Shown one piece after another: positions 27,476 through 36,251 of a stretch of DNA of 64,000 nt. The stretch comes from JAMZMI01 sp047632435 (GTDB taxonomy: Bacteria; Bacteroidota; Bacteroidia; Cytophagales; Cyclobacteriaceae): positions 4,404 to 68,403 of the forward strand of contig JBLICU010000009.1 in the NCBI GenBank assembly GCA_047632435.1. Direction: 5' to 3'. The position numbers and the translations under genes were made by a program. The first letter of the stretch is position 1; each line of letters opens with the position of its first letter. Below the pieces are notes generated by a model. The model had not been told where the DNA came from. It saw nothing but the letters and a program-made list of their open reading frames with translations, and ran no database searches.

Positions 27476-29893
27476 CTATTCGGTTCTCAAAGCATTCACC
27501 GGATTGGCTCTCGTATTTTTCCAAACTTCAAACCAGATGATACCTACGCTTATCACGACGACAATCAATACAGCTGGAAGTATTGAAACAAATGTTACTG
27601 GAACATAAGCGGCCATTTGCTCTATCCAGAATTTGTTGATCAATGTCCCTAATGGTATGGTAATGACTGCTGTAATCGCTAACATGATTAGAAACCCTTT
27701 AGTCATGGTCATCGCTAGCTGACCAAACCCGGCACCCAGCACTTTTCTTATCCCAATTTCTTTCACTCTTGTTTTCAGGTCGAAACTCATCATGCCCAGA
27801 AACCCTAAACAGGTAATAGTAAGTGCGACTATGGAAATAAAAGTAAGTATCCCGCCCAAATCATAAAAGAAAAGATAATACTCACTCATTTCATCATTCA
27901 GGAATCCACCTTCAAATGCTCTGACCGAATCTAGATCCAGCCACTTAGATTCAAATTGTCCTGGCATATGAGCCTGACTACTATGGTCAATTTTTAAGTA
28001 GACAAACTGATATTCTGAAGGTAAAATGCGCAACGCTAAAGGTGCGATGGATTTCATCATTGGTTCCCAGTGATAATCTTCCACAACGCCTACAATGATC
28101 AGTCTGGAACCTGAATCTTCCAAGGCTACCGTTTGACCTATGGCTGAAACCGGATCCTCAAATCCTAATCGCTCCACAGCCTTTTGATTAATTATTGTAA
28201 ACTTTTCAGTTTCGCCTGCCAATTTTGGGAAGTTCGTGCCTGCTAAAAGATTCAGACCCATGACGTCCAGATAATGATCATCCACACCGAAATAATAGAT
28301 GTTCATTGGCTCCTCTACTTGATCAGATTTCATCTCAATATTATAGGACCGGCCCACACCAGGATGGTGGGAAGCAAAACTCAGCCCTCTTACACCGGCA
28401 ATACTGCCGTATTTCGAAGCAATGATATCCTTGTCGTGTCCACCAAAATCAACATAATAGATTTGATCCTGATCAAAACCATAATCTGCACTGATGAAAT
28501 AGTTGGCTTGATTTCGGATTTGGAAAATGGAGATAAGTAAAATGAATGTCAATCCAAATTGTACGCCCATAACGATTTTTTTGCCAGAGAAATGACGTGC
28601 TATACCACTTCTACTTTTATTACTATTCATTACGCGTCCTTTAAGGGATTGAATTACACCCATTTTCGACAGGAAGATCGAAGGGATGATTCCAGAAATA
28701 ACCCCTATCATCAATGTGAACAGAAAGAAAAAAGCATATGCTCCCGCAGAATCCTGGATCGAGATACCGATCACACTAAAGATCCAGAGTTCGTTTACTT
28801 GGGCAATCAGAAACTGATAAATGAAAATACCAGCGACGAGTGAAATGGTGGCAATCAGTATGGACTCGACCAGAAACTGTGTGAAAATTTGTGCCCGTGT
28901 AGCACCAGTCGATTTTCTGATTCCAATTTCTTTTGCCCTATTCAGGGATTTTGAAATAGACAGGTTCGCATAGTTAATGCTGGCGGTGATGATCACAATT
29001 AGACCCAACAGGCCAAATAGAATTAGGGCAATTTTTGGTAGCGCAAAACCGAGCTCATTGGCAAGCACGCGACCAGGCACGATCTCTTTTATTGCTTGCA
29101 GCTCAAAATCATAACCGGGATCTCCCTTCTCCAACTTGATATTGTCCTCAGCTATTTGATTCACGATGGTCTCCACCTCCGCACGCATCGACTTATCTGT
29201 AAGCACCACATAATTATAATTACCACTACGGTTTTCCCAATCTTTATAGTCTGCTCTGATCAATCCTCTGGCCGCAAGCTGTGGGAGTGAAGAAAAGGAA
29301 GCCAATGCGTCAAATTGAATGTGTGTATTGCCAGGTGGTGTTGCTGTTATTCCGGTGACCTTGTAATTGCCATGATCTTCGAATGACACCATTTGCCCAA
29401 AGGCATCCCCTTTTGGAAATAACTTCAATGCAAGCTTCTCAGACAAAACAACTGAAAAAGGCTCGACTAAACTTTCAGTTTTTGAGCCTTCTTTCAGCTC
29501 GAATCCAAACACGTTAAAAAATTCCGGATCAGCGAACAGCCCCTTTATTTCAAAAGCTTTAAGGGAGGAGGACATTTCTCCTCGCAAGGAATGATTTAAA
29601 AGCGCAACACGCTCCACAACAGCATAATTATCTGATAACGATTGAGCAAACGGAAGAGGCGAAGATGCGTACCCCATTGCAAATGGTCCCTGATCACCAC
29701 TTTTGTAGGTCAGAATACGAAAAGTACGATCGGCTTTTGGATGGAAGCTGTCATATTGAAATTGGTCGTAAACAAGTGAAATGATTACCAGACAAATGGA
29801 CATACTTAAGGCCAAACCAAATATGTTGATGAAGGTAAATGTTTTGTGTTTTTTAAGACTTCTCCAGGCAATTACAAGATAATTTTTTAACAT
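27476..29893 (-). CDS. FtsX/MacB-like ABC transporter permease
   Basis: 805 residues. N-terminal helix and a MacB periplasmic core domain (LMSICLVIISLVYDQFQYD, then periplasmic), three membrane helices, a second periplasmic core and three more helices, ending with EIGIRKVLGAGFGQLAMTMT and a final helix. The two ...KEIGIRK... motifs mark the paired FtsX domains. These Bacteroidota permeases work with a separate MacB-type ATPase that is not in this window. Substrate unknown. No terminator is evident in the 170-bp gap downstream. Confidence 0.9.
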   Translation of the reverse strand: MLKNYLVIAWRSLKKHKTFTFINIFGLALSMSICLVIISLVYDQFQYDSFHPKADRTFRILTYKSGDQGPFAMGYASSPLPFAQSLSDNYAVVERVALLNHSLRGEMSSSLKAFEIKGLFADPEFFNVFGFELKEGSKTESLVEPFSVVLSEKLALKLFPKGDAFGQMVSFEDHGNYKVTGITATPPGNTHIQFDALASFSSLPQLAARGLIRADYKDWENRSGNYNYVVLTDKSMRAEVETIVNQIAEDNIKLEKGDPGYDFELQAIKEIVPGRVLANELGFALPKIALILFGLLGLIVIITASINYANLSISKSLNRAKEIGIRKSTGATRAQIFTQFLVESILIATISLVAGIFIYQFLIAQVNELWIFSVIGISIQDSAGAYAFFFLFTLMIGVISGIIPSIFLSKMGVIQSLKGRVMNSNKSRSGIARHFSGKKIVMGVQFGLTFILLISIFQIRNQANYFISADYGFDQDQIYYVDFGGHDKDIIASKYGSIAGVRGLSFASHHPGVGRSYNIEMKSDQVEEPMNIYYFGVDDHYLDVMGLNLLAGTNFPKLAGETEKFTIINQKAVERLGFEDPVSAIGQTVALEDSGSRLIIVGVVEDYHWEPMMKSIAPLALRILPSEYQFVYLKIDHSSQAHMPGQFESKWLDLDSVRAFEGGFLNDEMSEYYLFFYDLGGILTFISIVALTITCLGFLGMMSFDLKTRVKEIGIRKVLGAGFGQLAMTMTKGFLIMLAITAVITIPLGTLINKFWIEQMAAYVPVTFVSILPAVLIVVVISVGIIWFEVWKNTRANPVNALRTE

Positions 29894-29981
29894 AATCTCT
29901 GAATTTTTTGATGATTATTGAAAGGTGAGTAGTTAGACAAAGAGAATCGATGAGAGGTTGCAGTCACAATAAGATTGACCA

Positions 29982-29999
29982 ATCAAATATGTATTTGAT
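29982..29999. promoter_or_regulatory. inverted repeat upstream of the FtsX-like gene
   Basis: ATCAAATA (29982-29989), 2 nt, TATTTGAT (29992-29999): a perfect 8-bp inverted repeat about 90 bp before the permease start. It is AT-rich and could be a binding site; nothing else supports a function. Confidence 0.25.
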
Positions 30000-30090
30000 A
30001 TCGTAATTCTTTATTTGACATTCAAATTAAAGTTCTTATCAGCATCATTTGCGAGTACTGCAAATACCACTTTCAATAATGCAAAGTTTT

Positions 30091-30243
30091 TTAATATGGA
30101 GATACATAATCTTGAAAACCGGATGATGACATCCATCTGTCTTTGAAAGACTCAAAATCTGCTTCTGTCTTGGGCGTGCCATTCAAATCAGTTTTCTTCT
30201 CAAATGCCAGCTGAATGTTATAAGTTAGCAGAGTATCAACAAG
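30091..30243 (-). pseudogene. C-terminal remnant of an unidentified gene
   Basis: In the 362-bp gap 29894-30255 the minus strand holds a 50-codon frame that ends in TAA (30091-30093) and has no usable start, being cut by a TAG at 30244-30246. It reads LVDTLLTYNIQLAFEKKTDL, then a charged helix ending FKDRWMSSSGFQDYVSPY. The amphipathic, lysine/aspartate-rich composition looks like real protein rather than random frame. The DUF5996 gene begins just beyond the cut, so the 5' part may have been lost in a rearrangement. The parent family is not recognised. The rest of the gap shows only the inverted repeat at 29982-29999. Confidence 0.4.
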
Positions 30244-30255
30244 CTAAGGATCATT

Positions 30256-31191
30256 ATGAAAAAAAATACAATCATCAAAGGCTGTTCTTCAGCCTGGCCA
30301 GAACTGGACTATACCCAATGGGGAGAAACGCAAAAGACGATTCATCTATGGACGCAAATAGTTGGTAAAATTCGTCTCAAGGCCATGCCATGGCAGAATC
30401 ATTCCTGGCACACCACTCTCTACATTTCCGCTCGAGGATTCTCAACGGGCAGCATGCCCTATGAGGATGGGATTTTCGAAATTGAATTTGATTTTGAATC
30501 ACATCATTTGGTGATTCGCTCCACGTTCAATGAGCCTGTGATCATGGGACTGGTTGGGAAGTCTGTTTCTGATTTCTATTTGGAACTCATTTCCAATCTT
30601 CATGAGTTGGGCATTGATATTGCCATACATGGCAAACCGAACGAACTGGAGCAGAGCATCCCATTTGCAGAAAATAAAGTGAACAAAACCTACGACACAA
30701 ATGCTGCACTTAATTATTGGCAAGCTGCAGTAAGTGTCCACAATGTTTTTTCCAAATTCAGGTCAAAATTCATAGGTAAATGCAGTCCTGTGCACCTTTT
30801 TTGGGGCGGATTTGATATTGCGGTGACACGATTTTCGGGAAGAAAAGCACCCCTTCATTCTGGAGGAATGCCCAATATGCCACTTGAAGTTATGCAAGAA
30901 GCTTATTCTCAAGAAGTGAGCAGTTGTGGTTTTTGGCCAGGAGGCGATCAGTTTCCTTTTGCCATTTTTTATTCCTATTGCTACCCAACTCCTCCTGATT
31001 TTGCTACCTACGGTCAATTGAAAGCCCCGGCATTTTGGAGCAATGACTTGGGTGAATACATCCTTAAATATGATGATGTTCGAATGGCAGATGATCCGGA
31101 AAAAATGCTGCTCGAATTTTTACAATTTACATATAATGCAGGCGCAGAAACAGGAAACTGGGATAGAGAAAAACTAGAAATGGATCATTGA
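30256..31191 (+). CDS. DUF5996 family protein
   Basis: 311 residues, ATG at 30256. Begins with WPELDYTQWGETQKTIHLWTQI and carries HTTLYISARGFSTGSMPYED and FWPGGDQFPFAIFYSYCYP, the hallmarks of the DUF5996 family. These are cytoplasmic proteins without a signal peptide and of unknown function. No promoter match found. The terminator just downstream belongs to the opposite strand. Confidence 0.85.
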   Translation: MKKNTIIKGCSSAWPELDYTQWGETQKTIHLWTQIVGKIRLKAMPWQNHSWHTTLYISARGFSTGSMPYEDGIFEIEFDFESHHLVIRSTFNEPVIMGLVGKSVSDFYLELISNLHELGIDIAIHGKPNELEQSIPFAENKVNKTYDTNAALNYWQAAVSVHNVFSKFRSKFIGKCSPVHLFWGGFDIAVTRFSGRKAPLHSGGMPNMPLEVMQEAYSQEVSSCGFWPGGDQFPFAIFYSYCYPTPPDFATYGQLKAPAFWSNDLGEYILKYDDVRMADDPEKMLLEFLQFTYNAGAETGNWDREKLEMDH

Positions 31192-31209
31192 ATAAATTTA
31201 TAAAACCAT

Positions 31210-31240
31210 AAAAAAGCACCTGCATTGGTTTGCAGATGCT
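31210..31240 (-). terminator. intrinsic terminator on the minus strand
   Basis: Read on the minus strand, AGCATCTGCA (31231-31240) pairs with TGCAGGTGCT (31215-31224) through a 6-nt loop and is followed by TTTTTT. One pair is U-G on the minus strand but would be A-C on the plus strand, and the T-run exists only on the minus side, so this ends a leftward transcript, not the DUF5996 gene. Confidence 0.65.
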
Positions 31241-31245
31241 CCAAA

Positions 31246-31329
31246 TTAACTAAACAAAAGTGTGATTTTTAAAGCTTGATCAATGGGCAGTTTAATCAAT
31301 TGCCCATTTGTTGGTGACCGTGTTACCAT
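31246..31329 (-). CDS. possible 27-residue small protein before a terminator
   Basis: ATG at 31327-31329 to TAA at 31246-31248, reading MVTRSPTNGQLIKLPIDQAL plus seven residues. The start codon lies inside a perfect palindrome (31322-31345) and the stop is 5 nt before the terminator stem at 31231-31240. The codons include the GGGCA.../TGCCC hairpin (31282-31308). No promoter matched with confidence. Alternatively the transcript is a structured RNA. Confidence 0.35.
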   Translation of the reverse strand: MVTRSPTNGQLIKLPIDQALKITLLFS

Positions 31330-31345
31330 TTTAAAAAATGGTAAC
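31322..31345. repeat. perfect 11-bp inverted repeat
   Basis: GTTACCATTTT (31322-31332), 2 nt, AAAATGGTAAC (31335-31345). Followed leftward by a second hairpin (AATGGGCA 31282-31289 with TGCCCATT 31301-31308). Could be an operator or part of a structured leftward RNA. Confidence 0.6.
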
Positions 31346-31446
31346 GTTCTAAATGTTTCAATGCCTCAAGAATAACTTCATATACCTAAGTATGTTTAAG
31401 ATTATTTATAGAAATGATTTTTTGAGGTAGTTGATTACATTTGGGT

Positions 31447-31815
31447 ATGACATCCCGAACCATTCATATCATACTCGCTATTTTATTCTTTCTCTTCGCA
31501 GCAGTTCAGTACAACGACCCGGATCCTTTGCTATGGATGTTAATTTATGGTTCGGTAGCGATGATTGCCATGCTGAAAATTTATCTCCGCCAAATCAATT
31601 ACCGTCCTTTGATCACCACCTTGATGATTATCATCCTGATGTATTCGCTGTTTTATATCCCTGTATTTATCGACTTTATTGCCAATCCTGATAAGGCTGA
31701 CCTACTTGGTAAAATGAAAGTAAACAAACCGTGGATTGAAGGAACGAGGGAATTTCTTGGTTTATTGATTGCTGCTGGGGCTTTGTTGTATATGAGAAAG
31801 AACCCTGCCAAATAA
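31447..31815 (+). CDS. TMEM220-like four-helix membrane protein
   Basis: 122 residues from the ATG at 31447; a TTG two codons upstream is less likely. Four predicted membrane helices, with the family signature FAAVQYNDPDPLLWM after the first helix. This matches the transmembrane family 220 proteins, of unknown function. A TACATTTG box ends only 3 nt before the start, but no TTG at the right distance supports it as a promoter. Confidence 0.75.
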   Translation: MTSRTIHIILAILFFLFAAVQYNDPDPLLWMLIYGSVAMIAMLKIYLRQINYRPLITTLMIIILMYSLFYIPVFIDFIANPDKADLLGKMKVNKPWIEGTREFLGLLIAAGALLYMRKNPAK

Positions 31816-31858
31816 CTTATCCAGTTCAATTACAATAAACATGAACTGATGACCGCAC

Positions 31859-32251
31859 TCAAATTAGTGAGATCGTTTTAGTAATCAGCTCTTTGCCATC
31901 AAGCAAAATCGTAAGTTTCCAATTTCCTTTTTTATCCTCTACAGGTTCCCAAATGGTATCTCCAAGGAAAAACCTGAAAGGATTGTGTTTTACTCTAAAG
32001 GTACCTGTAAAGGGTGGTTCCTCATTTCCAGCTTCATCCGTAAAGTGTGGATGACCAATCTCGAAATCTAGATATCTTCCTCTCGCTTTGCGTATCTCCA
32101 CGATCATTCCGAACTCAACACCAACTGCTGCTGCTATGGCTGGTTTACATTCTTTGAATTTTGGAAGTGCCTGATTTTCCCTGTCCCAGGAAGTGTATTC
32201 GCCATAGCTGATGATTTCGATTTCTAAGGGGCGGTTATTTTTCTTTTTCAT
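31859..32251 (-). CDS. DUF3859 family protein
   Basis: 130 residues from the ATG at 32249-32251 (MKKKNNRPLEIEIISYGEY). The pattern VGVEFGMIVEIRKARGRYLD followed by HPHFTDEAGNEEP, the WEPVEDKKGNW segment and a closing LLDGKELITKTISL fits DUF3859. Cytoplasmic, unknown role. Nothing shows a link to its neighbours. Confidence 0.7.
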   Translation of the reverse strand: MKKKNNRPLEIEIISYGEYTSWDRENQALPKFKECKPAIAAAVGVEFGMIVEIRKARGRYLDFEIGHPHFTDEAGNEEPPFTGTFRVKHNPFRFFLGDTIWEPVEDKKGNWKLTILLDGKELITKTISLI

Positions 32252-32418
32252 TTGTGGCAAACCTATGAACGTCAACTTTCATTCTGCTTTGGCATAAGAT
32301 TCTTCTAATCGATCGAATCCTGATCAACTCAATTTCCCAGACAGTTGCAATGAGGAAAACATATATAAATCGGAGCTGGGTTGGGGTCCAGAGATAATCA
32401 GATTATACGTCAGATACA

Positions 32419-32448
32419 AAAAAAATTATCAATTGGATTAATTTTTTT
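32419..32448 (-). terminator. AT-rich terminator-like hairpin
   Basis: AAAAAAATTA (32419-32428) and TAATTTTTTT (32439-32448) form a 10-bp stem with T-tracts on both ends, 50 nt past the stop of the leftward type IX-sorted gene. Low GC makes it a weak but plausible terminator. Confidence 0.35.
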
Positions 32449-32498
32449 AACGACTTAACAAGCCATTTAATCTATTGAAATTTCCGTCGAGTCATTTT

Positions 32499-34037
32499 TC
32501 ATTTAATTACTAACCTTTCCTTAATCACCAAATCTCCGTTTGTCAATAAAAGAAAATAAACTCCTGAGTTTAAGTGATCCAATTCTGAGAGTTCATAAGA
32601 ATGGTTTATAGCATTGAATGATTCGGATTTTACCATTCTTCCATTTATATCGATAATCGATATTTCAGTGATTTCATTTTTTAGCATTCCGGAAATGTTA
32701 ACCTTAACATGACTCACAGTAGGGTTTGGAAAAATGTTGACCGTCATTTGCAGGGAGTGCAATTGAGTATAAACTACTTCGGTAGGAAAAGTCTCACTTT
32801 TACCGTCATAGTCAAATTGCTGTAGTCGGTAGAATATCATAGGAGCATTGAGACCTCTGGTGTCCGTGAAACTGTATTTTTGGATGTCAGATGTTGTGCC
32901 ATACCCTTGGTGTCTTGAAATGGTTTGAAATTCAAGTCCATCATAAGACTTTTGTACCACTATATACTCATTATTGATTTCTGAGCCTGTAACCCAGGAA
33001 ATTTCGACTTGATTGTTAACGTACCTAGCGTCAAAACTGATGAGTTCTATCGGGAGCTCAGTTCCACCGGATATAACACTTCCCTCAATAGGAGGTGTGA
33101 AATTACTGGTATCGTTTCCGGTAGTATCCACAATGTCAAAAATACTAATCACACCGCCATTTGAATCAATCACAATATCTGAGTTGCCTATGTTGAAGAC
33201 ACCATCTACATTCAATGAACCATCATTAATAGTGATAGTATCCCCATCACTTGCAGAGGCATTGATATCTCCAGTAATATCAAAGGAACCACCATTTATG
33301 GTTAATGATGCCGGATCAGCATTTCCCCCACTCGTATCTTCAAAATCTAAGTTGGTCCATCCCGATATTACTGCACCATCTTCTACTGTTACCGAGCTGC
33401 CACCCCATATCCAAAAGTCATCATCATCATTCCCGTCATTCGGCGTTCCTGTGAAGGTTGTAGCTATGGTTAATTGAGCGTTCTCATCGGTCCATAACCA
33501 TCCATCCAAAGTGATTGTTCCCCCTGAAAGATCGGAGACTGAATCATCCCTCAACTCCATGCGATCAACATCTAAAGTGCCTCCTGTGACATCTAATGTA
33601 CTATTACCATAGACTCTTAGATCATCGGTTTCCAATTCACCTCCTGTAATCTCGATTGTTGAGTCATCAACCGAAGCATCTCCTGTAAACATGATATAGC
33701 CTCCTGTAATATAAAGTTCCCCACCATTTGACATACTAAGAATTCCATCACCCCCACTTGAGGTGATAGAAGCTCCTGCAGCTACAGTCATAATTCCTCC
33801 ATCCCTTATGGTAATGTCATCAAGCGTTCGCGAAATATTAATCACAAGGTTGAAACCACCTGGCACAAGGTCATCACCGTCAACAACTATGTCGTCATTG
33901 CTATCAGGTACGGTATTATTTGTCCAGTTTGCAGCATCAGTATAATTAGAAGAAAAACTACCATCCCAAAAATGGGTGTCCGCTGTGGCGCAGGTTATTA
34001 CGAAAATTAGTATGAATGAAAGTATTAAATGCCTCAT
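32499..34037 (-). CDS. type IX-secreted beta-helix-like surface protein
   Basis: 512 residues. Signal peptide (LSFILIFVITCATA). Residues about 60-310 are a repetitive beta-helix-like region with recurring GG and TG motifs (TGGELETDDLRVYGNSTLDV). A fibronectin-like segment follows (PIELISFDARYVNNQVEISW), then a Por secretion sorting domain at the C-terminus (NIFPNPTVSHVKVNI, IIDINGRMVKSE, LNSGVYFLLLTNG). Such proteins cross the outer membrane by type IX secretion and stay on or leave the surface. A TATCTTTG box (34056-34063) lies about 18 bp before the start. Confidence 0.88.
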   Translation of the reverse strand: MRHLILSFILIFVITCATADTHFWDGSFSSNYTDAANWTNNTVPDSNDDIVVDGDDLVPGGFNLVINISRTLDDITIRDGGIMTVAAGASITSSGGDGILSMSNGGELYITGGYIMFTGDASVDDSTIEITGGELETDDLRVYGNSTLDVTGGTLDVDRMELRDDSVSDLSGGTITLDGWLWTDENAQLTIATTFTGTPNDGNDDDDFWIWGGSSVTVEDGAVISGWTNLDFEDTSGGNADPASLTINGGSFDITGDINASASDGDTITINDGSLNVDGVFNIGNSDIVIDSNGGVISIFDIVDTTGNDTSNFTPPIEGSVISGGTELPIELISFDARYVNNQVEISWVTGSEINNEYIVVQKSYDGLEFQTISRHQGYGTTSDIQKYSFTDTRGLNAPMIFYRLQQFDYDGKSETFPTEVVYTQLHSLQMTVNIFPNPTVSHVKVNISGMLKNEITEISIIDINGRMVKSESFNAINHSYELSELDHLNSGVYFLLLTNGDLVIKERLVIK

Positions 34038-34055
34038 AGCTTAACAATTAATTGC

Positions 34056-34063
34056 CAAAGATA
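34056..34063 (-). promoter_or_regulatory. predicted -7 box for the beta-helix-like surface protein
   Basis: TATCTTTG on the minus strand matches TAnnTTTG exactly, 18 bp before the ATG at 34037. The upstream -33 TTG is not clear, so confidence is limited. Confidence 0.35.
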
Positions 34064-34154
34064 AATTAAACCTAAAACTAAACCACACTTAAATATAACT
34101 TTACCCTTTGTATGCTAATGAACCTGTTCAAGATATCGGATTACCAAATCCGAA

Positions 34155-34568
34155 TCAATTATTTTCAAACTGAGTGCCGCATTTTTTACATTCGTAGACA
34201 CTTTTTGTGGATAAAGGCAAAAATGAAAAGATCATCATCCAGGATATATTTACGAACTTTTTGAAGCCTTTGGCAGATCTAATATTCGCATAGAAATCTT
34301 CTGACCCACATTTGGGGCATTGGAGAACCTCATCTTGCTCATTAGAATACTTTCCATGATCGATGACAACCAAAGTAGCCTTTGCCTCCTCCAAAAAAGA
34401 TTCCGGTACTTTCAGTTTGATCCCTCCCGAATACATGCCTTGAAAAGGTACAAGCGTCGTGATATTCTCGTCGAAAAGAAAACAGGGAATGCCTTCACTT
34501 TCCAATTTAGATTTTAACAAGTGCGCATCCACTGAAAATTGAAAAGTTCTAAGCGTTATCAATTTCAT
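34155..34568 (-). CDS. DUF2007 protein with zinc ribbon
   Basis: 137 residues. N-terminal DUF2007 domain (putative signal-transducing: SVDAHLLKSKLESEGIPCFL, GGIKLKVPESFLEEA), then a C-terminal C4 zinc ribbon with CPKCGS and CKKCGT flanking a hydrophobic helix. Role unknown. The start overlaps the lactonase stop by 4 bp. Small hairpin TCGGATT/AATCCGA (34136-34153) follows the stop but lacks a T-run. Confidence 0.8.
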   Translation of the reverse strand: MKLITLRTFQFSVDAHLLKSKLESEGIPCFLFDENITTLVPFQGMYSGGIKLKVPESFLEEAKATLVVIDHGKYSNEQDEVLQCPKCGSEDFYANIRSAKGFKKFVNISWMMIFSFLPLSTKSVYECKKCGTQFENN

Positions 34569-35695
34569 CTTTTCCTGAAAAACCTGATTCCCTGAGGTGC
34601 CTTAGGTGTGGACACTTCTCCAACTTTCTCAAAAAATCCAGTCGTATAATCAATCTTCAAGATTGAAACCTGATCAGATCTTTTGTTGGCCACCAAAATA
34701 AAATTACCGCTTGGATCAATGGCAAAAGCCCTTGGCCACTCACCGCCACAAGATTTGATGCCGACACGAGTCAAAACCCCATTGGTTTGATTCACTTTGA
34801 AAATGGCCAGACTGTTGTGCCCGCGGTTAGAAGCATACAGATATTGACCATTTGGCGTCATATGGATATCCGCAGATTTGTTGAACTCGGTGAAATCTTC
34901 AGGTAGCGTGCTCACAGTATTGATGGTGTCTCTAAAACCCTTTGCCGGATCAAAATTAAATCCGGTCACATGACCGGTGAGTTCATGTAGCACATACACA
35001 AATTGATTGCTTGGGTGAATCGTCAAATGTCTCGGTCCTCCTCCTGGCCTAATTTTCGCGATAAATTCTTCATCAGTCGGGATAAGATTCCCAGCATCAT
35101 CAAGTGCATAAACCAATACATCATCAATACCCAAATCAGGAACAAGAATTAGGTTGCTTTGGGGGACAGGGTAAACCATATGTACATGTGCTCTTTCCTG
35201 TCTTTCAGCATTGATACTAGTGCCTCTGTGTTCAAATCCTGAAACATGTGATCCAATGGAACCATCTTCTTTGAGATTGTAGCTGGCCAAACTGCCAGAG
35301 GAATAATAACCTACTATAAGATATTTATGATCATTGGAAATGCTCACATAACAAGCACCCCTTCCTGTTATTGGAATCTTATTCAACAAAGTCAATCCTC
35401 CTGTTTCTGGTTCGATCTTATATGCCGAGATGACTTCCTGGCTGATACTGTAAAGTCTGCTTGTCGTTGAATCTATTGCCAAATAGGAAGATGTTGCGAG
35501 CGTTGAATCCACTGAAACTGACTTCAACTCCGCCGTTTTTGGATTCCATTCAAAGATGCCAATAGCAGCATCTTCGGGATTATCAGACGCCACATACATG
35601 TAAAATGAATCGCTCTTTTCTGCTTTTTCCTGACAGGCAGCCAAAAAAAAGAACATGATGGCAATTGAAAATAAACCGATAAAGTATTTTTTCAT
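34565..35695 (-). CDS. lactonase family (YbhE-type) lipoprotein
   Basis: 376 residues. Lipobox FFFLAAC, then a seven-bladed propeller with the family pattern YVASDNPEDAAIGIFEWNPK, GPRHLTIHPSNQFVYVLHEL, DIHMTPNGQYLYASNRGHNS and FAIDPSGNFILVANKRSDQV. Related to 6-phosphogluconolactonase of the YbhE type, but the lipoprotein signal places it outside the cytoplasm, so the substrate is probably another lactone. Seven bp after the 182-residue gene, overlapping DUF2007 by 4 bp. Confidence 0.88.
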   Translation of the reverse strand: MKKYFIGLFSIAIMFFFLAACQEKAEKSDSFYMYVASDNPEDAAIGIFEWNPKTAELKSVSVDSTLATSSYLAIDSTTSRLYSISQEVISAYKIEPETGGLTLLNKIPITGRGACYVSISNDHKYLIVGYYSSGSLASYNLKEDGSIGSHVSGFEHRGTSINAERQERAHVHMVYPVPQSNLILVPDLGIDDVLVYALDDAGNLIPTDEEFIAKIRPGGGPRHLTIHPSNQFVYVLHELTGHVTGFNFDPAKGFRDTINTVSTLPEDFTEFNKSADIHMTPNGQYLYASNRGHNSLAIFKVNQTNGVLTRVGIKSCGGEWPRAFAIDPSGNFILVANKRSDQVSILKIDYTTGFFEKVGEVSTPKAPQGIRFFRKR

Positions 35696-35702
35696 AAAAG
35701 TG

Positions 35703-36251
35703 TTATTTAATCCAGCCTTCGATAGACATGGAATTATCCAGAAAATAAATTTCCATAAAAAAAGGTTCTAGCTCAATTGCCAAATCAATGGATTTAGCCA
35801 TTATAAGTGTCTCCACATTTTCTGTAGTAGGTCGCACAGAAGGATGCATACTTAAAAAGACAGCATATCTTTTATTTGAATGGTACTCTCGCATGTCAAA
35901 ATCCATGGGGATTTCTGCCATATCTTCTTCGAGAGAGATACCGATAAATTCTTCAATATCATAAGCCCCAATACTGTCATTGACGTAATGAACAACAATG
36001 AGTTCCCCGTTGATCTTTTTGTTTTCAATTAATTCACGACATTTTAGGATGTGCTCATCTATGATTTTGTCCGAATGCATGGTTTTAAAATATTTTCCCA
36101 CCACGATTCTTTTGATTGGCTGCAGCTGATATATTTCATAAGTGTCTAAACCTCCCAAATCTTTATAGAGGCTATAAAGTGCTCCGCCAATCACACCAAT
36201 AGAAACAAGGATGATGGTGGCATAAATGAGCCTCATTTTTTTTATGTTCAT
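35703..36251 (-). CDS. membrane-anchored protein, possibly GyrI-like domain
   Basis: 182 residues. One N-terminal membrane helix (LIYATIILVSIGVIGGALYS) and a soluble domain with QLQPIKRIVVGKYFKTMHSD and IEEFIGISLEE, which vaguely recalls a GyrI-like small-molecule-binding fold; I am not sure. The start overlaps the ABC exporter stop by 4 bp (ATGA), and the lactonase follows 7 bp later, so the three genes are translationally linked. Confidence 0.6.
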   Translation of the reverse strand: MNIKKMRLIYATIILVSIGVIGGALYSLYKDLGGLDTYEIYQLQPIKRIVVGKYFKTMHSDKIIDEHILKCRELIENKKINGELIVVHYVNDSIGAYDIEEFIGISLEEDMAEIPMDFDMREYHSNKRYAVFLSMHPSVRPTTENVETLIMAKSIDLAIELEPFFMEIYFLDNSMSIEGWIK

